The notes beneath the pieces were generated by a model. It ran no database searches, was not told where the DNA came from, and was given only the letters and a program-made list of their open reading frames with translations. A DNA stretch of 58,100 bases, taken from contig CAZFAA010000003.1 of the NCBI GenBank assembly GCA_964516605.1, positions 1-58,100 of the forward strand, given 5' to 3'. The DNA comes from GCA-2732805 sp964516605 (GTDB lineage Bacteria; Pseudomonadota; Gammaproteobacteria; Coxiellales; Coxiellaceae). Made by a program: the position numbers and the translations under genes. Shown piece by piece: positions 15,455 through 24,169 of the stretch; the first letter of the stretch is position 1, and each line of letters opens with the position of its first letter.

Positions 15455-16375
15455 ATGAGTTTAGGGTTTGATGATTTATTGCGTCGTGTCAATGGTATAG
15501 CTCAAGAGTATGAACAATTGATCAAGCAAAAGCATAAGCCGACACAGGGGCCACGTCGATTGCTGTCTGTTTTATTTGATCCTCTCTATACGCCGGGTAA
15601 GGTAGGTAAGAAGCGATTTGAGACCTTATTTGTGCCCCTTGTGTCTAGCAAGTTGTGCCACCTTCAGCAATCTATAGAGGATAACAAGGTGAATAAGCAT
15701 GAAGCCGCTTCATTATTAGCGAGTTGGTTATGTTTGTTTTTGTCAGCAGCTGAAGCAGAATGCCTGGGGGCGGGCCGGCTATATAATCGTGTTGATGCGT
15801 TGATTCAAGAGGCCTTGGGGTTATCGTTCAACCCGGACCTTAGTGTGAGTGTCTATGAGATAGATAATCAGCGTCGCGAGTATGAAGTTCTTTGTCGTAC
15901 CAAAAGACAAGAGATCATCATTCACAATTATGCGGTTGACCTACGACTGAATCTTCCCCGCCAATCTTATTTAACACCGAGTAAAATTGTTCTTAAATTT
16001 TCAGATATTTTAGATAGCTATAAAAAAAGCAGTGAGCCATCCCCATCACGCAGCAGAATTTTTTCATTGTTATTTAATCCAGGGCAGGCGCCAAGAGGCG
16101 CGGTAGGTGAGCAACGTTTCAAGCGTTTTGAGGATGTGCGGCGTAAAATTAGTAGCTATAACAATTCTATTTTAGTGCTCAGGTACCTTATTACAACGTT
16201 ATTAGCGGAGACGGCCGCAGGCAGAAGTCGATTGTACAGATGTGTTCATGCATTTATTGTAGAGATGCTTAATGGAGAAAGCATGCAACTCTTTATGCAA
16301 AGAACAGCAGGCATAGAAAAGCTGCCAGCATATACTGCTACTGAAGATCCGCCACCAGCATATATTCGTACTTAA
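15455..16375 (+). CDS. Orphan protein with internal domain duplication and LPAY/PPAY C-terminus
   Basis: This 306-residue soluble protein has no signal peptide or membrane helix, and I recognise no family. Two copies of one domain are visible. Copy A covers about 5-122 (RRLLSVLFDP at 34-43, GAGRLYNRV at 105-113). Copy B covers about 180-273 (SRIFSLLFNP at 200-209, GRSRLYRCV at 256-264). Between these anchors both share a VGxxRF motif. The last 17 residues contain LPAY and PPAY, encoded by a degenerate 30-bp repeat. The start at 15455 is chosen because AAGGGG sits 7 bases upstream; an in-frame ATG at 15419 lies on top of the promoter. The Zur-box-like site upstream suggests induction on zinc starvation. 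The PPxY-type tail resembles WW-domain ligands of eukaryotic ubiquitin ligases, so a host-directed role is a speculative option. Confidence 0.75.
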   Translation: MSLGFDDLLRRVNGIAQEYEQLIKQKHKPTQGPRRLLSVLFDPLYTPGKVGKKRFETLFVPLVSSKLCHLQQSIEDNKVNKHEAASLLASWLCLFLSAAEAECLGAGRLYNRVDALIQEALGLSFNPDLSVSVYEIDNQRREYEVLCRTKRQEIIIHNYAVDLRLNLPRQSYLTPSKIVLKFSDILDSYKKSSEPSPSRSRIFSLLFNPGQAPRGAVGEQRFKRFEDVRRKISSYNNSILVLRYLITTLLAETAAGRSRLYRCVHAFIVEMLNGESMQLFMQRTAGIEKLPAYTATEDPPPAYIRT

Positions 16376-16410
16376 GGTCAGCCACCAGCATGCGGTACTT
16401 AAAAAAGCTA
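16321..16410 (+). repeat. Three degenerate 30-bp tandem repeats spanning the PPAY tail and beyond the stop
   Basis: Units begin at 16321 (GCTGCCAGCATATA), 16351 (GCCACCAGCATATA) and 16381 (GCCACCAGCATGC). In frame they read LPAYTATEDP, then PPAYIRT-stop, then, after the stop, PPACGT. The stop arises inside unit 2, so the ancestral protein may have carried more PPAY units. Confidence 0.65.
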
Positions 16411-17661
16411 TCCTACAAAATGTGTTGGCATGGCGGGTGAAAACACATTCTGATCCGTTTCATCAAAGTGTTTACTGGCTGCATTGCTCACTTGATAGCG
16501 CTTTTGGCGCATTAGATTCAGCACATCTTGGTTGGAGGCTGCTGCATTAGCGTAATAGGTTGCGGGCGACCCAGGTATGATGTTGGGTTTGCTTTTCATG
16601 GATTCAAAATATAAAAAGATCGATGCTTCATGCAATTGCATTTCCAGTATATCGCCTTGCCCGCTTAAAAATTCAGGGAATAAATAAGTAAAGGCAATTT
16701 GATCCATTAAAGCTTTAGCGGGATTTCCTGTCGGAGCAAAACTGACCGTTGAAGTGCGGTATACGGCTATGGGTAACTGTGGATTGAGCGCTTCAATATC
16801 GCTAATTTTTTGTTGGTTGTAATCGGCGATCTTTGTTGGTATGTGCCATTTTTTATTGTTGATGTTATTGGGAGAAAAATAAGGATCCATCAAGTCCAGG
16901 CGTGTGGGTTGCGGTAAAGAGGCGTTATGCATAACCAGGTCAGTGAGTTGTATAGCGACCTGTGCACCCAGGGATTGACCAGCAATACGCAGCTCCGGTG
17001 GATGGAAAAACAGAGGAAATGCGTTTTGATATGCTTGGTAGGCGAGCTCAAGAATCGTTTGTTCACGCCAGCCTTTTTTGGGCATGATGCAGGACGACAT
17101 TCCACGCTCACAATAGTTTAATTGGCCGGAGGTATTCAAATAGGCCCAGCGCATACCTTGTTTGCCTTGCGTAGAATAAATTTTTTCCTCGGCAGCGAGT
17201 ACGTTATCTTCGTCTGCAAACTGATTCCAATAAAATACGGCGACGTTCCAGTTTTGCCAATAGTGCAGGGTATTATAGAGAGGTGATTCTTGACCATTTT
17301 CTTGTTTGTAACTGTAGCACAGATCAAAACGATTTTTATTTTTAACCGTGTCGGGTTGCCAACCGTGGATGAATAAAATGGTTGGTTTGTGCGGATTAAA
17401 GTAGCCGGTTGCTTCCAGTTGCTGCATGCATTGCATTTTTTTAAACATTGAGCGGCAAGCTGGCGCGGCAGATTCGCTATCGGTTCCTGAGTTTTTTAAC
17501 CAGTAAAGGCCATAGTCTGCTTTAATTTGCCCCGCTGCATTAGGTTGGGGTTGAAATATCGTGTTATCCCAAGTAATGCAATGTCCCGCAATTGCTTGAG
17601 TGAGTGTTAAGAATGAGCTCATGAGAGCGCATAGGGCTACAAGGCGTTTTTTAGAAATCAT
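16408..17661 (-). CDS. Secreted alpha/beta-hydrolase, lipase-like
   Basis: The protein of about 417 residues has a Sec signal peptide (MISKKRLVALCALMSSFLTL, cleavage probably after AIA). The start at 17661 is preferred because GGGATG lies just upstream; an ATG 24 bases earlier lacks a good site. ILFIHGWQPD supplies the oxyanion strand of the fold. AGQSLGAQVAIQL is the G-x-S-x-G nucleophile elbow, and LDLMDPYF follows with the probable catalytic Asp. This order (GQSLGAQ, then LDxxDPYF) is like pancreatic-type lipases. It is likely exported, plausibly by the type II system encoded nearby. The substrate (lipid, phospholipid or other ester) is not known. Confidence 0.78.
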   Translation of the reverse strand: MISKKRLVALCALMSSFLTLTQAIAGHCITWDNTIFQPQPNAAGQIKADYGLYWLKNSGTDSESAAPACRSMFKKMQCMQQLEATGYFNPHKPTILFIHGWQPDTVKNKNRFDLCYSYKQENGQESPLYNTLHYWQNWNVAVFYWNQFADEDNVLAAEEKIYSTQGKQGMRWAYLNTSGQLNYCERGMSSCIMPKKGWREQTILELAYQAYQNAFPLFFHPPELRIAGQSLGAQVAIQLTDLVMHNASLPQPTRLDLMDPYFSPNNINNKKWHIPTKIADYNQQKISDIEALNPQLPIAVYRTSTVSFAPTGNPAKALMDQIAFTYLFPEFLSGQGDILEMQLHEASIFLYFESMKSKPNIIPGSPATYYANAAASNQDVLNLMRQKRYQVSNAASKHFDETDQNVFSPAMPTHFVG

Positions 17662-17771
17662 ATTACATCCCACATTACCGTACATGTCTTAAATGGTCAC
17701 TGACTGAATGAATCGTTGTGCGGCATTATACGGTATGAGCTAAAAAATTTACAGCAAAATATACTCATTAC

Positions 17772-17788
17772 GCATCCAAAATGGATGC
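17772..17788. repeat. Short hairpin in the lipase-gap divergent region
   Basis: GCATCC (17772-17777), a 5-base loop AAAAT and GGATGC (17783-17788) form a perfect 6-bp inverted repeat in the 243-base region between the divergent lipase and gap genes. It could be an operator for either gene. Confidence 0.4.
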
Positions 17789-17833
17789 AGTCCGTATAAC
17801 TATTTGCCAAGCCCAATGGTTTTTTGATTTGCA

Positions 17834-17861
17834 CTGACAACTTAAAAAAAGCTACTATAGT
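17834..17861 (+). promoter_or_regulatory. Promoter of gap
   Basis: CTGACA (17834-17839), a 16-base spacer and TATAGT (17856-17861), each five of six to consensus, lie 44 bases before the gap start. AAGGAG at 17894-17899 is the ribosome site. Confidence 0.6.
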
Positions 17862-17904
17862 CGCTTAAAAAACAGACCCACACTGCCATCAACAAGGAGC
17901 AAAA

Positions 17905-18909
17905 ATGAAAATAGCAATTAACGGTTTTGGACGTATCGGTCGAAATGTAGCAAGAGCTCTTTATGAGTCTGATGTCCACAGTGATATTGAATTGGTGGCG
18001 ATTAACGATTTAGGTAGTGTGGAGTCTAATGCACTGCTGTTTCAGTACGATAGTGTACACGGTCGTTTTAAGGGTGGTGTATCAGTTGAAGGTGGGGATC
18101 TGCTCATTGATGGGCATCGTGTTAAAGTCTATGCCGATCGCAATCCGGCGGAATTACCTTGGCATGAATTGGGTGTGGATGTTGTGCTTGAATGCACAGG
18201 ATTTTTTACCAGTAAAACCAAAGCCGCTGTGCATTTGCAAGCAGGTGCAAAGAAGGTGCTAATTTCAGCACCAGCAGGTAATGATTTACCGACGATTGTA
18301 TACGGTGTGAATGATCATACGTTAAAAGCATCGGATACGGTTGTCTCGAATGCATCATGCACCACCAATTGTTTAGCGCCATTAGTCAAGCCAATTCATG
18401 ATGCATTAACCATTAAAGAAGGCTTGATGACCACTATTCACGCTTATACAAACGATCAGAAATTAACGGATGCATACCATCATGAAGACGTACGTCGTGC
18501 GCGTTCTGCAACGCAGTCAATGATTCCGACGAAAACGGGTGCGGCGGCGGCGGTGGGTTTAGTGTTACCGGAGTTGAATGGCAAGCTTGATGGCTACGCA
18601 ATTCGTGTACCTGTTATCAATGTTTCTGTAGTCGATTTAACGTTTACAGCTGAAAAAGATGTGACGGTTGAGCAGCTGAATCATATTCTGAAAGTTGCAG
18701 CAGACGGCGAGCTTAAGGGTATTTTAAGTTATAACGATGCGCCACTTGTATCGATTGATTTTAATCATTGCTGTTATTCGTCGAGTTTTGATGCTACACA
18801 AACGCGTAAGATTAATAATCTTTATAAAGTTGTGTCGTGGTATGACAATGAATGGGGCTTTTCAAATCGTATGTTGGATACAGCCGCGGCGATGATGCGA
18901 GCAGAATAA
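17905..18909 (+). CDS. gap: Glyceraldehyde-3-phosphate dehydrogenase
   Basis: The 334-residue cytosolic glycolytic enzyme oxidises glyceraldehyde-3-phosphate to 1,3-bisphosphoglycerate with NAD+. The N-terminal INGFGRIGRNVARAL is the nucleotide-binding loop, SNASCTTNCLAP contains the catalytic Cys (near residue 152), and SWYDNEWGFSNRM is the conserved C-terminal segment. The length is canonical. A strong AAGGAG ribosome site precedes the ATG. It is separate from pgk and pyk, which lie about 19 kb downstream, whereas many relatives keep these genes together. Confidence 0.97.
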   Translation: MKIAINGFGRIGRNVARALYESDVHSDIELVAINDLGSVESNALLFQYDSVHGRFKGGVSVEGGDLLIDGHRVKVYADRNPAELPWHELGVDVVLECTGFFTSKTKAAVHLQAGAKKVLISAPAGNDLPTIVYGVNDHTLKASDTVVSNASCTTNCLAPLVKPIHDALTIKEGLMTTIHAYTNDQKLTDAYHHEDVRRARSATQSMIPTKTGAAAAVGLVLPELNGKLDGYAIRVPVINVSVVDLTFTAEKDVTVEQLNHILKVAADGELKGILSYNDAPLVSIDFNHCCYSSSFDATQTRKINNLYKVVSWYDNEWGFSNRMLDTAAAMMRAE

Positions 18910-18954
18910 TATGTGCTACACTTCATGAGGTTAATGTAATCAAGTTGAATCTTT

Positions 18955-19404
18955 ATGTTTGAATCATGGCGACACGACAACCGTATTCCTCTGGCTTTAA
19001 TCGCTCTGATGGGGTTTTTGTTGATCGTGTATCTTTATGGGGTGGCAAAAGATTTTAGGGTTGCCTCACCTTCAGTGCTACAGCCACAAACACAGTACGT
19101 GCAACCCCTAACATCGATTGGGCCTTTGCATCTATTTGGTATGTACGATGATAATTTAGCAGATCTGCCGCCAACACAGTTGGCGCTCTCTTTGGAGGGG
19201 GTGTTGCTTTCTGTGTCCAGTCAGTCACAATCTTTTGCTATTATTTCAGTGCCCAATCAGCCTGCAAAAGTATATAAAATTGGTGATGCATTACCAGGGG
19301 GTGCGGTATTGAGTAAAATTTTAAAAAACCAGGTTGTGATTCGTTATCAGGGTATGTTGCAAAGTCTTAAATTACCCGCTGACCAATTGTTTCCATCGAA
19401 TTAA
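18955..19404 (+). CDS. gspC: Type II secretion inner-membrane protein GspC (HR domain only)
   Basis: This 149-residue protein has a short cytoplasmic start, one membrane helix (about 14-32) and a periplasmic domain with the GspC homology-region pattern: IGPLHLFGMY, LPPTQLALSLEGVLLS, AIISVPNQPAKVYKIGDALPGG. GspC joins the inner-membrane platform to the GspD secretin. No PDZ or coiled-coil domain follows the HR domain, so this is a minimal form. It is on the plus strand next to gap, about 3 kb from the gspM end of the main cluster, and was probably split from it by rearrangement. PilP is an alternative, but the single-helix anchor favours GspC. Confidence 0.8.
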   Translation: MFESWRHDNRIPLALIALMGFLLIVYLYGVAKDFRVASPSVLQPQTQYVQPLTSIGPLHLFGMYDDNLADLPPTQLALSLEGVLLSVSSQSQSFAIISVPNQPAKVYKIGDALPGGAVLSKILKNQVVIRYQGMLQSLKLPADQLFPSN

Positions 19405-19752
19405 TTGCAACAATCAGCCCTCTCCATCATTTTGTCATAGAGGCGCTATTTTGCTCTACCATTAAGTTGGCTCGATTGATGAGTGAGCCTCCACGAGGGT
19501 TGCTCATCTGTGTATCATTTTCAATGAACAATTTCAGCGTAATTAAAAATTTTTAATTTTCATATTTTTAAAAATACAGGGTATGATTCTTCTCTTGATC
19601 ATTTAAACAGTTTGAGTAGGTACACGTAAATGTTCACGCCCTCTTGAACGTTATAACATGTCAGTACCCCAGCGGTTAGTTTATGCATACCGTTTCCTTT
19701 TTATGGTACACTACATCATTCTCATGGGTGCTAAAATAAAGAGAATTATGTC
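19405..19752. other. 348-base intergenic region between gspC and the MFS gene, with a long hairpin
   Basis: No convincing gene is present. A 13-bp hairpin with one mismatch and two G-T pairs spans 19478-19508 (arms beginning GATGAG and ending CTCATC). It lacks a T tract, so it is more likely a regulatory or RNA-stability element than a terminator. An 18-bp A/T palindrome, AATTAAAAATTTTTAATT, lies around 19540-19558. A short frame from 19658 runs into the MFS gene and has no ribosome site. Confidence 0.5.
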
Positions 19753-21204
19753 ATGGATCAAGACAAACCCCAGAAAGTTAGTTTTCCCCAAAAAACAGCC
19801 CAATCCTATATTGATCAACGCCCGATGTGGCCGGGCGGTGAAGCATTAAAATCAAATAAAATTTCACCCATACAATGGTTCATTTGGTGGCTTGCGTGTG
19901 CTGGAAAATTTTTTGAAGGTGTTTTAATTTTTATGTCAGGGTTAGCATTACCCCTGATTGGCATGACATTTCATATTGATCTTGTGGAAAAAGGATTATA
20001 TACCGCATCGGTATTAACGGGTATTTTTATTGGAGCATTGTTTTTAGGTGGGCTTGCCGATCGCTATGGACGTAAAACTTTGTTTATTGCTGAGACCATT
20101 TTATTATTTGTATTTTTAATTCTATCAATAGTTAGCGTAAATTATACCATGTTGCTCATGTGTCTTTTTGGTATGGGCCTAGCATTAGGCTGTGATTATC
20201 CGACAGCACATTTAATGATTGCTGAATCCTTCCCAACAAAATTACGCGGACGCTTTATTTTAAGTGCTTTTGGTTTTCAAGCATTGGGCGCTTTTTCAGG
20301 GGTGTTGGTGGCGTATAGTGTATTGGTATTTTACCCTCATCCTGATGCATGGCGATTTTTTTATGCAGTGTTAGTTGTGCCGGTTTTGATTGTAGGTGTT
20401 GGACGGTTGTATATTCCTGAGAGCAGCGTATGGTTATCCAATAAAAATAGAATGAAAGAAGCACGAGTTAGTTTAAAAAAGCTATTGGGACGCAAGTATT
20501 TTATTTTATTACGTCCCGTGCGTGCGGATAATCAAAAGAACGCTCCTTTTTCAGATCTTTTTAAAAAAAAATCATTGCGCGCAGTTATGTTGACGTCTTT
20601 ACCCTGGTTCTTGCAGGATTTAGCAACGTATGGGATCGGTATTTTCACGCCTGTTATTTTATTGCAAGTATTAAATTTTCATGCAGTACATCTTGCTAAT
20701 ACAGTAGCGAATATCATTCAATCTGATCGAATCAATGCCAAGTATACAGTGGCATTAGATTTTATTTTAATTCTCGGCATTGTTGTGGCTGTTTTATTAG
20801 TAGATAGGATTGGACGGATTACGTTGCAAGTGATGGGTTTTATAGGCTGTGCTATCGGTTTATTAATGATTGCCTTTGGGATTAAAACGGGTGAGCCAGC
20901 ATTAGGATGCATAGTAATTGGTTTTGCTATTTTTAATTTTATGACAAACCTAGGGCCCAATACGCAAACGTATTTATTATCGGGTGAATGTTTTGCAACC
21001 GGTTTACGTGCTCGTGGGGCGGGGTTTGCGGCGTCAATGGGGAAAATAGGAGCTATTTCAACGGCTTTTTTATTTCCATTTTTTTCAGCTCAAGTAGGTG
21101 TCTTGCCTATTTTAGAACTGTTAGTCGTGACATCCCTGTTAGGCGCATTGATCACCTGGATTTTTAGAATCAAAACTGTTGGTACGAATTTGGAGCAAGT
21201 TTAG
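19753..21204 (+). CDS. MFS transporter, sugar/metabolite porter type
   Basis: The 483-residue carrier has about 12 membrane helices. After helix 2 it carries the MFS signature GGLADRYGRKTLF, and after helix 6 PESSVWLSNKNRMKEA, as in sugar porters and metabolite:H+ symporters. The repeated signature in the second half is VDRIGRITL. A soluble N-terminal extension of about 45 residues precedes the first helix. A GAGAAT-type ribosome site lies before the ATG. Such carriers are numerous in Legionellales; the substrate is not evident here. Confidence 0.88.
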   Translation: MDQDKPQKVSFPQKTAQSYIDQRPMWPGGEALKSNKISPIQWFIWWLACAGKFFEGVLIFMSGLALPLIGMTFHIDLVEKGLYTASVLTGIFIGALFLGGLADRYGRKTLFIAETILLFVFLILSIVSVNYTMLLMCLFGMGLALGCDYPTAHLMIAESFPTKLRGRFILSAFGFQALGAFSGVLVAYSVLVFYPHPDAWRFFYAVLVVPVLIVGVGRLYIPESSVWLSNKNRMKEARVSLKKLLGRKYFILLRPVRADNQKNAPFSDLFKKKSLRAVMLTSLPWFLQDLATYGIGIFTPVILLQVLNFHAVHLANTVANIIQSDRINAKYTVALDFILILGIVVAVLLVDRIGRITLQVMGFIGCAIGLLMIAFGIKTGEPALGCIVIGFAIFNFMTNLGPNTQTYLLSGECFATGLRARGAGFAASMGKIGAISTAFLFPFFSAQVGVLPILELLVVTSLLGALITWIFRIKTVGTNLEQV

Positions 21205-21213
21205 GTGCTTCTG

Positions 21214-22410
21214 TTATGCGAATTGTAACCATTGCAATTGCCACAATTCGAATAAAAAATTTTTATTTTCTTCAGCTGTTAAAAACACATTCAGTTGTCG
21301 GCAAGCTAAACTGCGGTGGTTAGCCACTAATTGAATCAAGTTTAGGTCAACACCATCTGTTTCCCAGACATAACCATTAATATACAATTTAAAAGCATCT
21401 GTAAAAGTTGCTGGGTGATAAGCTATTTTGCATAACGGATTACGTCGCAGTAGAGTATAGCGCTGAAATAAACTTAAAAATAACACGTCATCGCTGCCTT
21501 CAATTTCATCAAGTGGATCAGGCAATTGTGCTTCAGCATTGGCATCAAGGCTTGTTACAAATTGACCGAACCAATTTTTAAAAGTGTCATCACAAGATAG
21601 TGCGCTGTGTATTAAAGATTTAGCATTATGCCAAGCGGCAGCTGTTAATTCAGAAGTGTGTGCAAGTGTGTTCCAGTTAGGATCTTTATAAAGAGCATTA
21701 AATGTGCCTTGTTCATTGAGGTGATCACAAAAGCTATTGAGCACCTCAAGACCTTGGTAACTGCGGTAGCCAAAAGAATAGGTGATGCAATCAGCAGATA
21801 ACGAGATGCCATGATGACCGACGTGCGGGGGTAGATACAACATATCACCAGGCTCTAAAATAAATTCATGTTCGACATTAAATTTCTTCATAATGCGCAG
21901 TGGTACGTTAGCTACATAATTTTCTGCAACGCAGCGCTGCGTGGTTAAACTCCATTTACGTTGACCCTGCGCTTGAAATAAAAATACATCATAGTTATCG
22001 TAGTGTGGCCCAACACCACCGTGCTCGGTTGCATAACTGACCATGACATCATCCACGCGCCACTGCGGAATAAAATCAAAATAATCGAGCAAATCTTGTA
22101 TGTGTGGCAGCAAACGATCGACACCTTGAACCAGTAACGTCCAGTTTTTTTGTGGTAAATTCGCATAATTTTTCTTGCTAAAGGGGCCGTGCGTGACGTG
22201 CCAAAAAGGTTTTTCTTGTGGGGTATGCACAACCAAACGACTTTCGGTATGCTCATCATAGGAAAGCTGCATGAGCAGTTCTTTGTGCAGCAAATTGGTA
22301 AAATCTGGCAAGGCTTGTCTTAAAACGAGCGGTTTTTTTTGCCAATATTCTTCTAAGAAAATACCTGTATTGATATCAGCAAAGTGGAGTATATTAGGCT
22401 TATTGTTCAT
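21214..22410 (-). CDS. roxA: Ribosomal protein arginine hydroxylase, JmjC-type (RoxA/YcfD)
   Basis: This 398-residue Fe(II)/2-oxoglutarate oxygenase hydroxylates an arginine of ribosomal protein L16 in E. coli. EEYWQKKPLVLRQALP near the start is the typical opening of this family. The iron ligands are visible in GPHYDNYDVFLFQ (His-x-Asp) and LPPHVGHHGISL (distal His). After the cupin barrel comes the dimerisation region and a C-terminal winged-helix part. The length is slightly above E. coli YcfD (373). It lies between an MFS gene and gspM, unrelated in function to either. Confidence 0.9.
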   Translation of the reverse strand: MNNKPNILHFADINTGIFLEEYWQKKPLVLRQALPDFTNLLHKELLMQLSYDEHTESRLVVHTPQEKPFWHVTHGPFSKKNYANLPQKNWTLLVQGVDRLLPHIQDLLDYFDFIPQWRVDDVMVSYATEHGGVGPHYDNYDVFLFQAQGQRKWSLTTQRCVAENYVANVPLRIMKKFNVEHEFILEPGDMLYLPPHVGHHGISLSADCITYSFGYRSYQGLEVLNSFCDHLNEQGTFNALYKDPNWNTLAHTSELTAAAWHNAKSLIHSALSCDDTFKNWFGQFVTSLDANAEAQLPDPLDEIEGSDDVLFLSLFQRYTLLRRNPLCKIAYHPATFTDAFKLYINGYVWETDGVDLNLIQLVANHRSLACRQLNVFLTAEENKNFLFELWQLQWLQFA

Positions 22411-22462
22411 GTTGCGCAGTGTAACATATACATATTCCGGATGCTCTTTTCAGGTTCCGATT

Positions 22463-22945
22463 TTATTCTTTTAATCCGACCGTCATATTCACCACGCCAA
22501 CACTATCTGTTTGTGTAACCAGCAGGGTATCAACAGTGATGTTGTTTTGTTCCCAGATAGTTTCAAGCCAGCTGATCGCCTGATCAAACGGAGCATTCTT
22601 TAACGACACAGTTAATTGATTGTTGCTTTGTTGTTGTGTGCTGGAGATATATTGCGATAATTTTTGTTGCATGAGTGATTGTTCGACAGCAACGAGTAGT
22701 GCTTGTTGTGGTCCTGCTTTTCGAATGTAGCCTTGTGCACGAAACTGTTCGATTCTCGCCGCGGCGCTATCCATCCAGGTTAAGAGTTGCGTATTCTGGC
22801 TGATGTCATCACGCATTTGTGCAATATGTGCTGTGAGTGGATTCCAAATAAAAAGATACACGATGAAAATCGTAACAATCACACCACCTATTCCTACACT
22901 ATATTGTTCGCGTTGATTGAGTTCATACCACCAGTTTTTTAGCAT
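22463..22945 (-). CDS. gspM: Type II secretion protein GspM
   Basis: The 160-residue inner-membrane protein starts MLKNWWYELNQREQYSVGIGG, and the WW..L..RE pattern with one helix at about 17-34 is the GspM signature. The periplasmic part has a ferredoxin-like fold and partners GspL in the assembly platform. It is the last gene of the cluster, and its ATG overlaps the gspL stop by one base (TGATG). Confidence 0.88.
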   Translation of the reverse strand: MLKNWWYELNQREQYSVGIGGVIVTIFIVYLFIWNPLTAHIAQMRDDISQNTQLLTWMDSAAARIEQFRAQGYIRKAGPQQALLVAVEQSLMQQKLSQYISSTQQQSNNQLTVSLKNAPFDQAISWLETIWEQNNITVDTLLVTQTDSVGVVNMTVGLKE

Positions 22946-24129
22946 CAGTTTAATCCTATGGTAAGTGTTTCAGAAATTTTTTTGTTATCTAATGGTGCTT
23001 GGTTGGAGGTGATGTGCAGACCAAAATCCGTCAGCTGCTTGTTAAATTGTGTCAATTGTAATTCGGTGTCTGCAGTAATGGTCATGGTTATTTTTGAGCT
23101 AGCATAATTGAGGGTCGTGATGCTAATAGCGCTGTTTTTTGATTTAACTTGGGCAATTTTTTGCAGAATGAGCATAACGGGATTGGGGTTGAGCGCATAA
23201 GCTTTCAATTCTGCTTCAACACGCAATCTGGGATCGATTAATTGCGATACACCCGGAAATACTCTTTGATAAGCAGTTAGTAATTGTCGATCCAAACTGG
23301 CGTGTTTGATTTTGAAATCGATATACAAGGCTAGTTGACTTAAAAATAAAATAGCAATGCAGCAGATAAAACTCACACCGCACCAATACCAATAAGAACG
23401 CTCAGTGGATTTGCGCCTTTTACGAAATGGACGCGTTAACATATTAAACGGTGGGTGCTCGAGTAAGGCATTAGGTTGTAAAATTTGTGCGAATTCAAAA
23501 GTGCTCGTTGTGGTAGGAATGCTGGTGTCTACATGAGGCTCTGCAACAGCCGGGTCATGAATGATGTGCATGCTACTTGGAGCCACCTGTGTTTGTGCTA
23601 GGTACAATGGCAGCACTGTATTCAGCAAATTTGCATCGCTTGTAAAACCTTGCGCTGCAGATGAACGCAACAACATGTATTTTGAATCGATATAAACTGT
23701 GCAGCAATTTTGTTCTAAGGGTAATGCTAAGTAATCTGGAAAAATCAGATCAGGGCACACATTATGTGTTTTAAGCTCATCGAGTAAAGTATGCCATATT
23801 TTTTTTTGGATGATGGCTACATAACGTTGATTGGTTCCCGTGGCATCGCCAATTGAGAAATGTAGCTCATGAATGTCTTCAGCCAGTTGTTCTTCCAAAC
23901 TGTTTGGTACAGCTTGTTGTAATTCTGCCATTGACATGTTGGGCAAGGTAACAGGCAGCATGCGCACTACGGTGCCTGGAAGTAAGATAATCATATGGTT
24001 AGCGACAGCTTGTGCGCTCACCTCATGCCAGGTATGGACCGCGTTACTGTCTTGCAATACTCCTGTTGCATCATAGTGCAGTAGGAGTTTTGTATTGTCT
24101 TCACAGAGTCTAATGATCAGCGTTGTCAT
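22945..24129 (-). CDS. gspL: Type II secretion protein GspL
   Basis: The 394-residue protein has a cytoplasmic actin-like domain (about 1-240) that binds the GspE ATPase, one membrane helix (about 258-278, YWYWCGVSFICCIAILFLS) and a periplasmic ferredoxin-like domain that pairs with GspM. The DYLALPL segment is typical of GspL. A strong hairpin sits 12 bases upstream of the ATG in the gap after gspK. Confidence 0.92.
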   Translation of the reverse strand: MTTLIIRLCEDNTKLLLHYDATGVLQDSNAVHTWHEVSAQAVANHMIILLPGTVVRMLPVTLPNMSMAELQQAVPNSLEEQLAEDIHELHFSIGDATGTNQRYVAIIQKKIWHTLLDELKTHNVCPDLIFPDYLALPLEQNCCTVYIDSKYMLLRSSAAQGFTSDANLLNTVLPLYLAQTQVAPSSMHIIHDPAVAEPHVDTSIPTTTSTFEFAQILQPNALLEHPPFNMLTRPFRKRRKSTERSYWYWCGVSFICCIAILFLSQLALYIDFKIKHASLDRQLLTAYQRVFPGVSQLIDPRLRVEAELKAYALNPNPVMLILQKIAQVKSKNSAISITTLNYASSKITMTITADTELQLTQFNKQLTDFGLHITSNQAPLDNKKISETLTIGLN

Positions 24130-24140
24130 AATTTATCCCA

Positions 24141-24161
24141 GCCACCCCCAGAGGGAATGGC
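24141..24161 (-). other. Intercistronic hairpin between gspK and gspL
   Basis: Read on the minus strand, GCCATTCCC and GGGGGTGGC form a 9-bp stem (two G-U pairs) with a 3-base TCT loop. It lies directly between the gspK stop and the gspL start and has no T tract, so it is more likely an mRNA processing or translation-control element than a terminator. Confidence 0.55.
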
Positions 24162-24169
24162 AATATTAC

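Noticed and set aside
19658..19849. Small 63-residue protein upstream of the MFS gene
   Set aside because: There is no ribosome site, and most of it is an out-of-frame reading of the MFS start.
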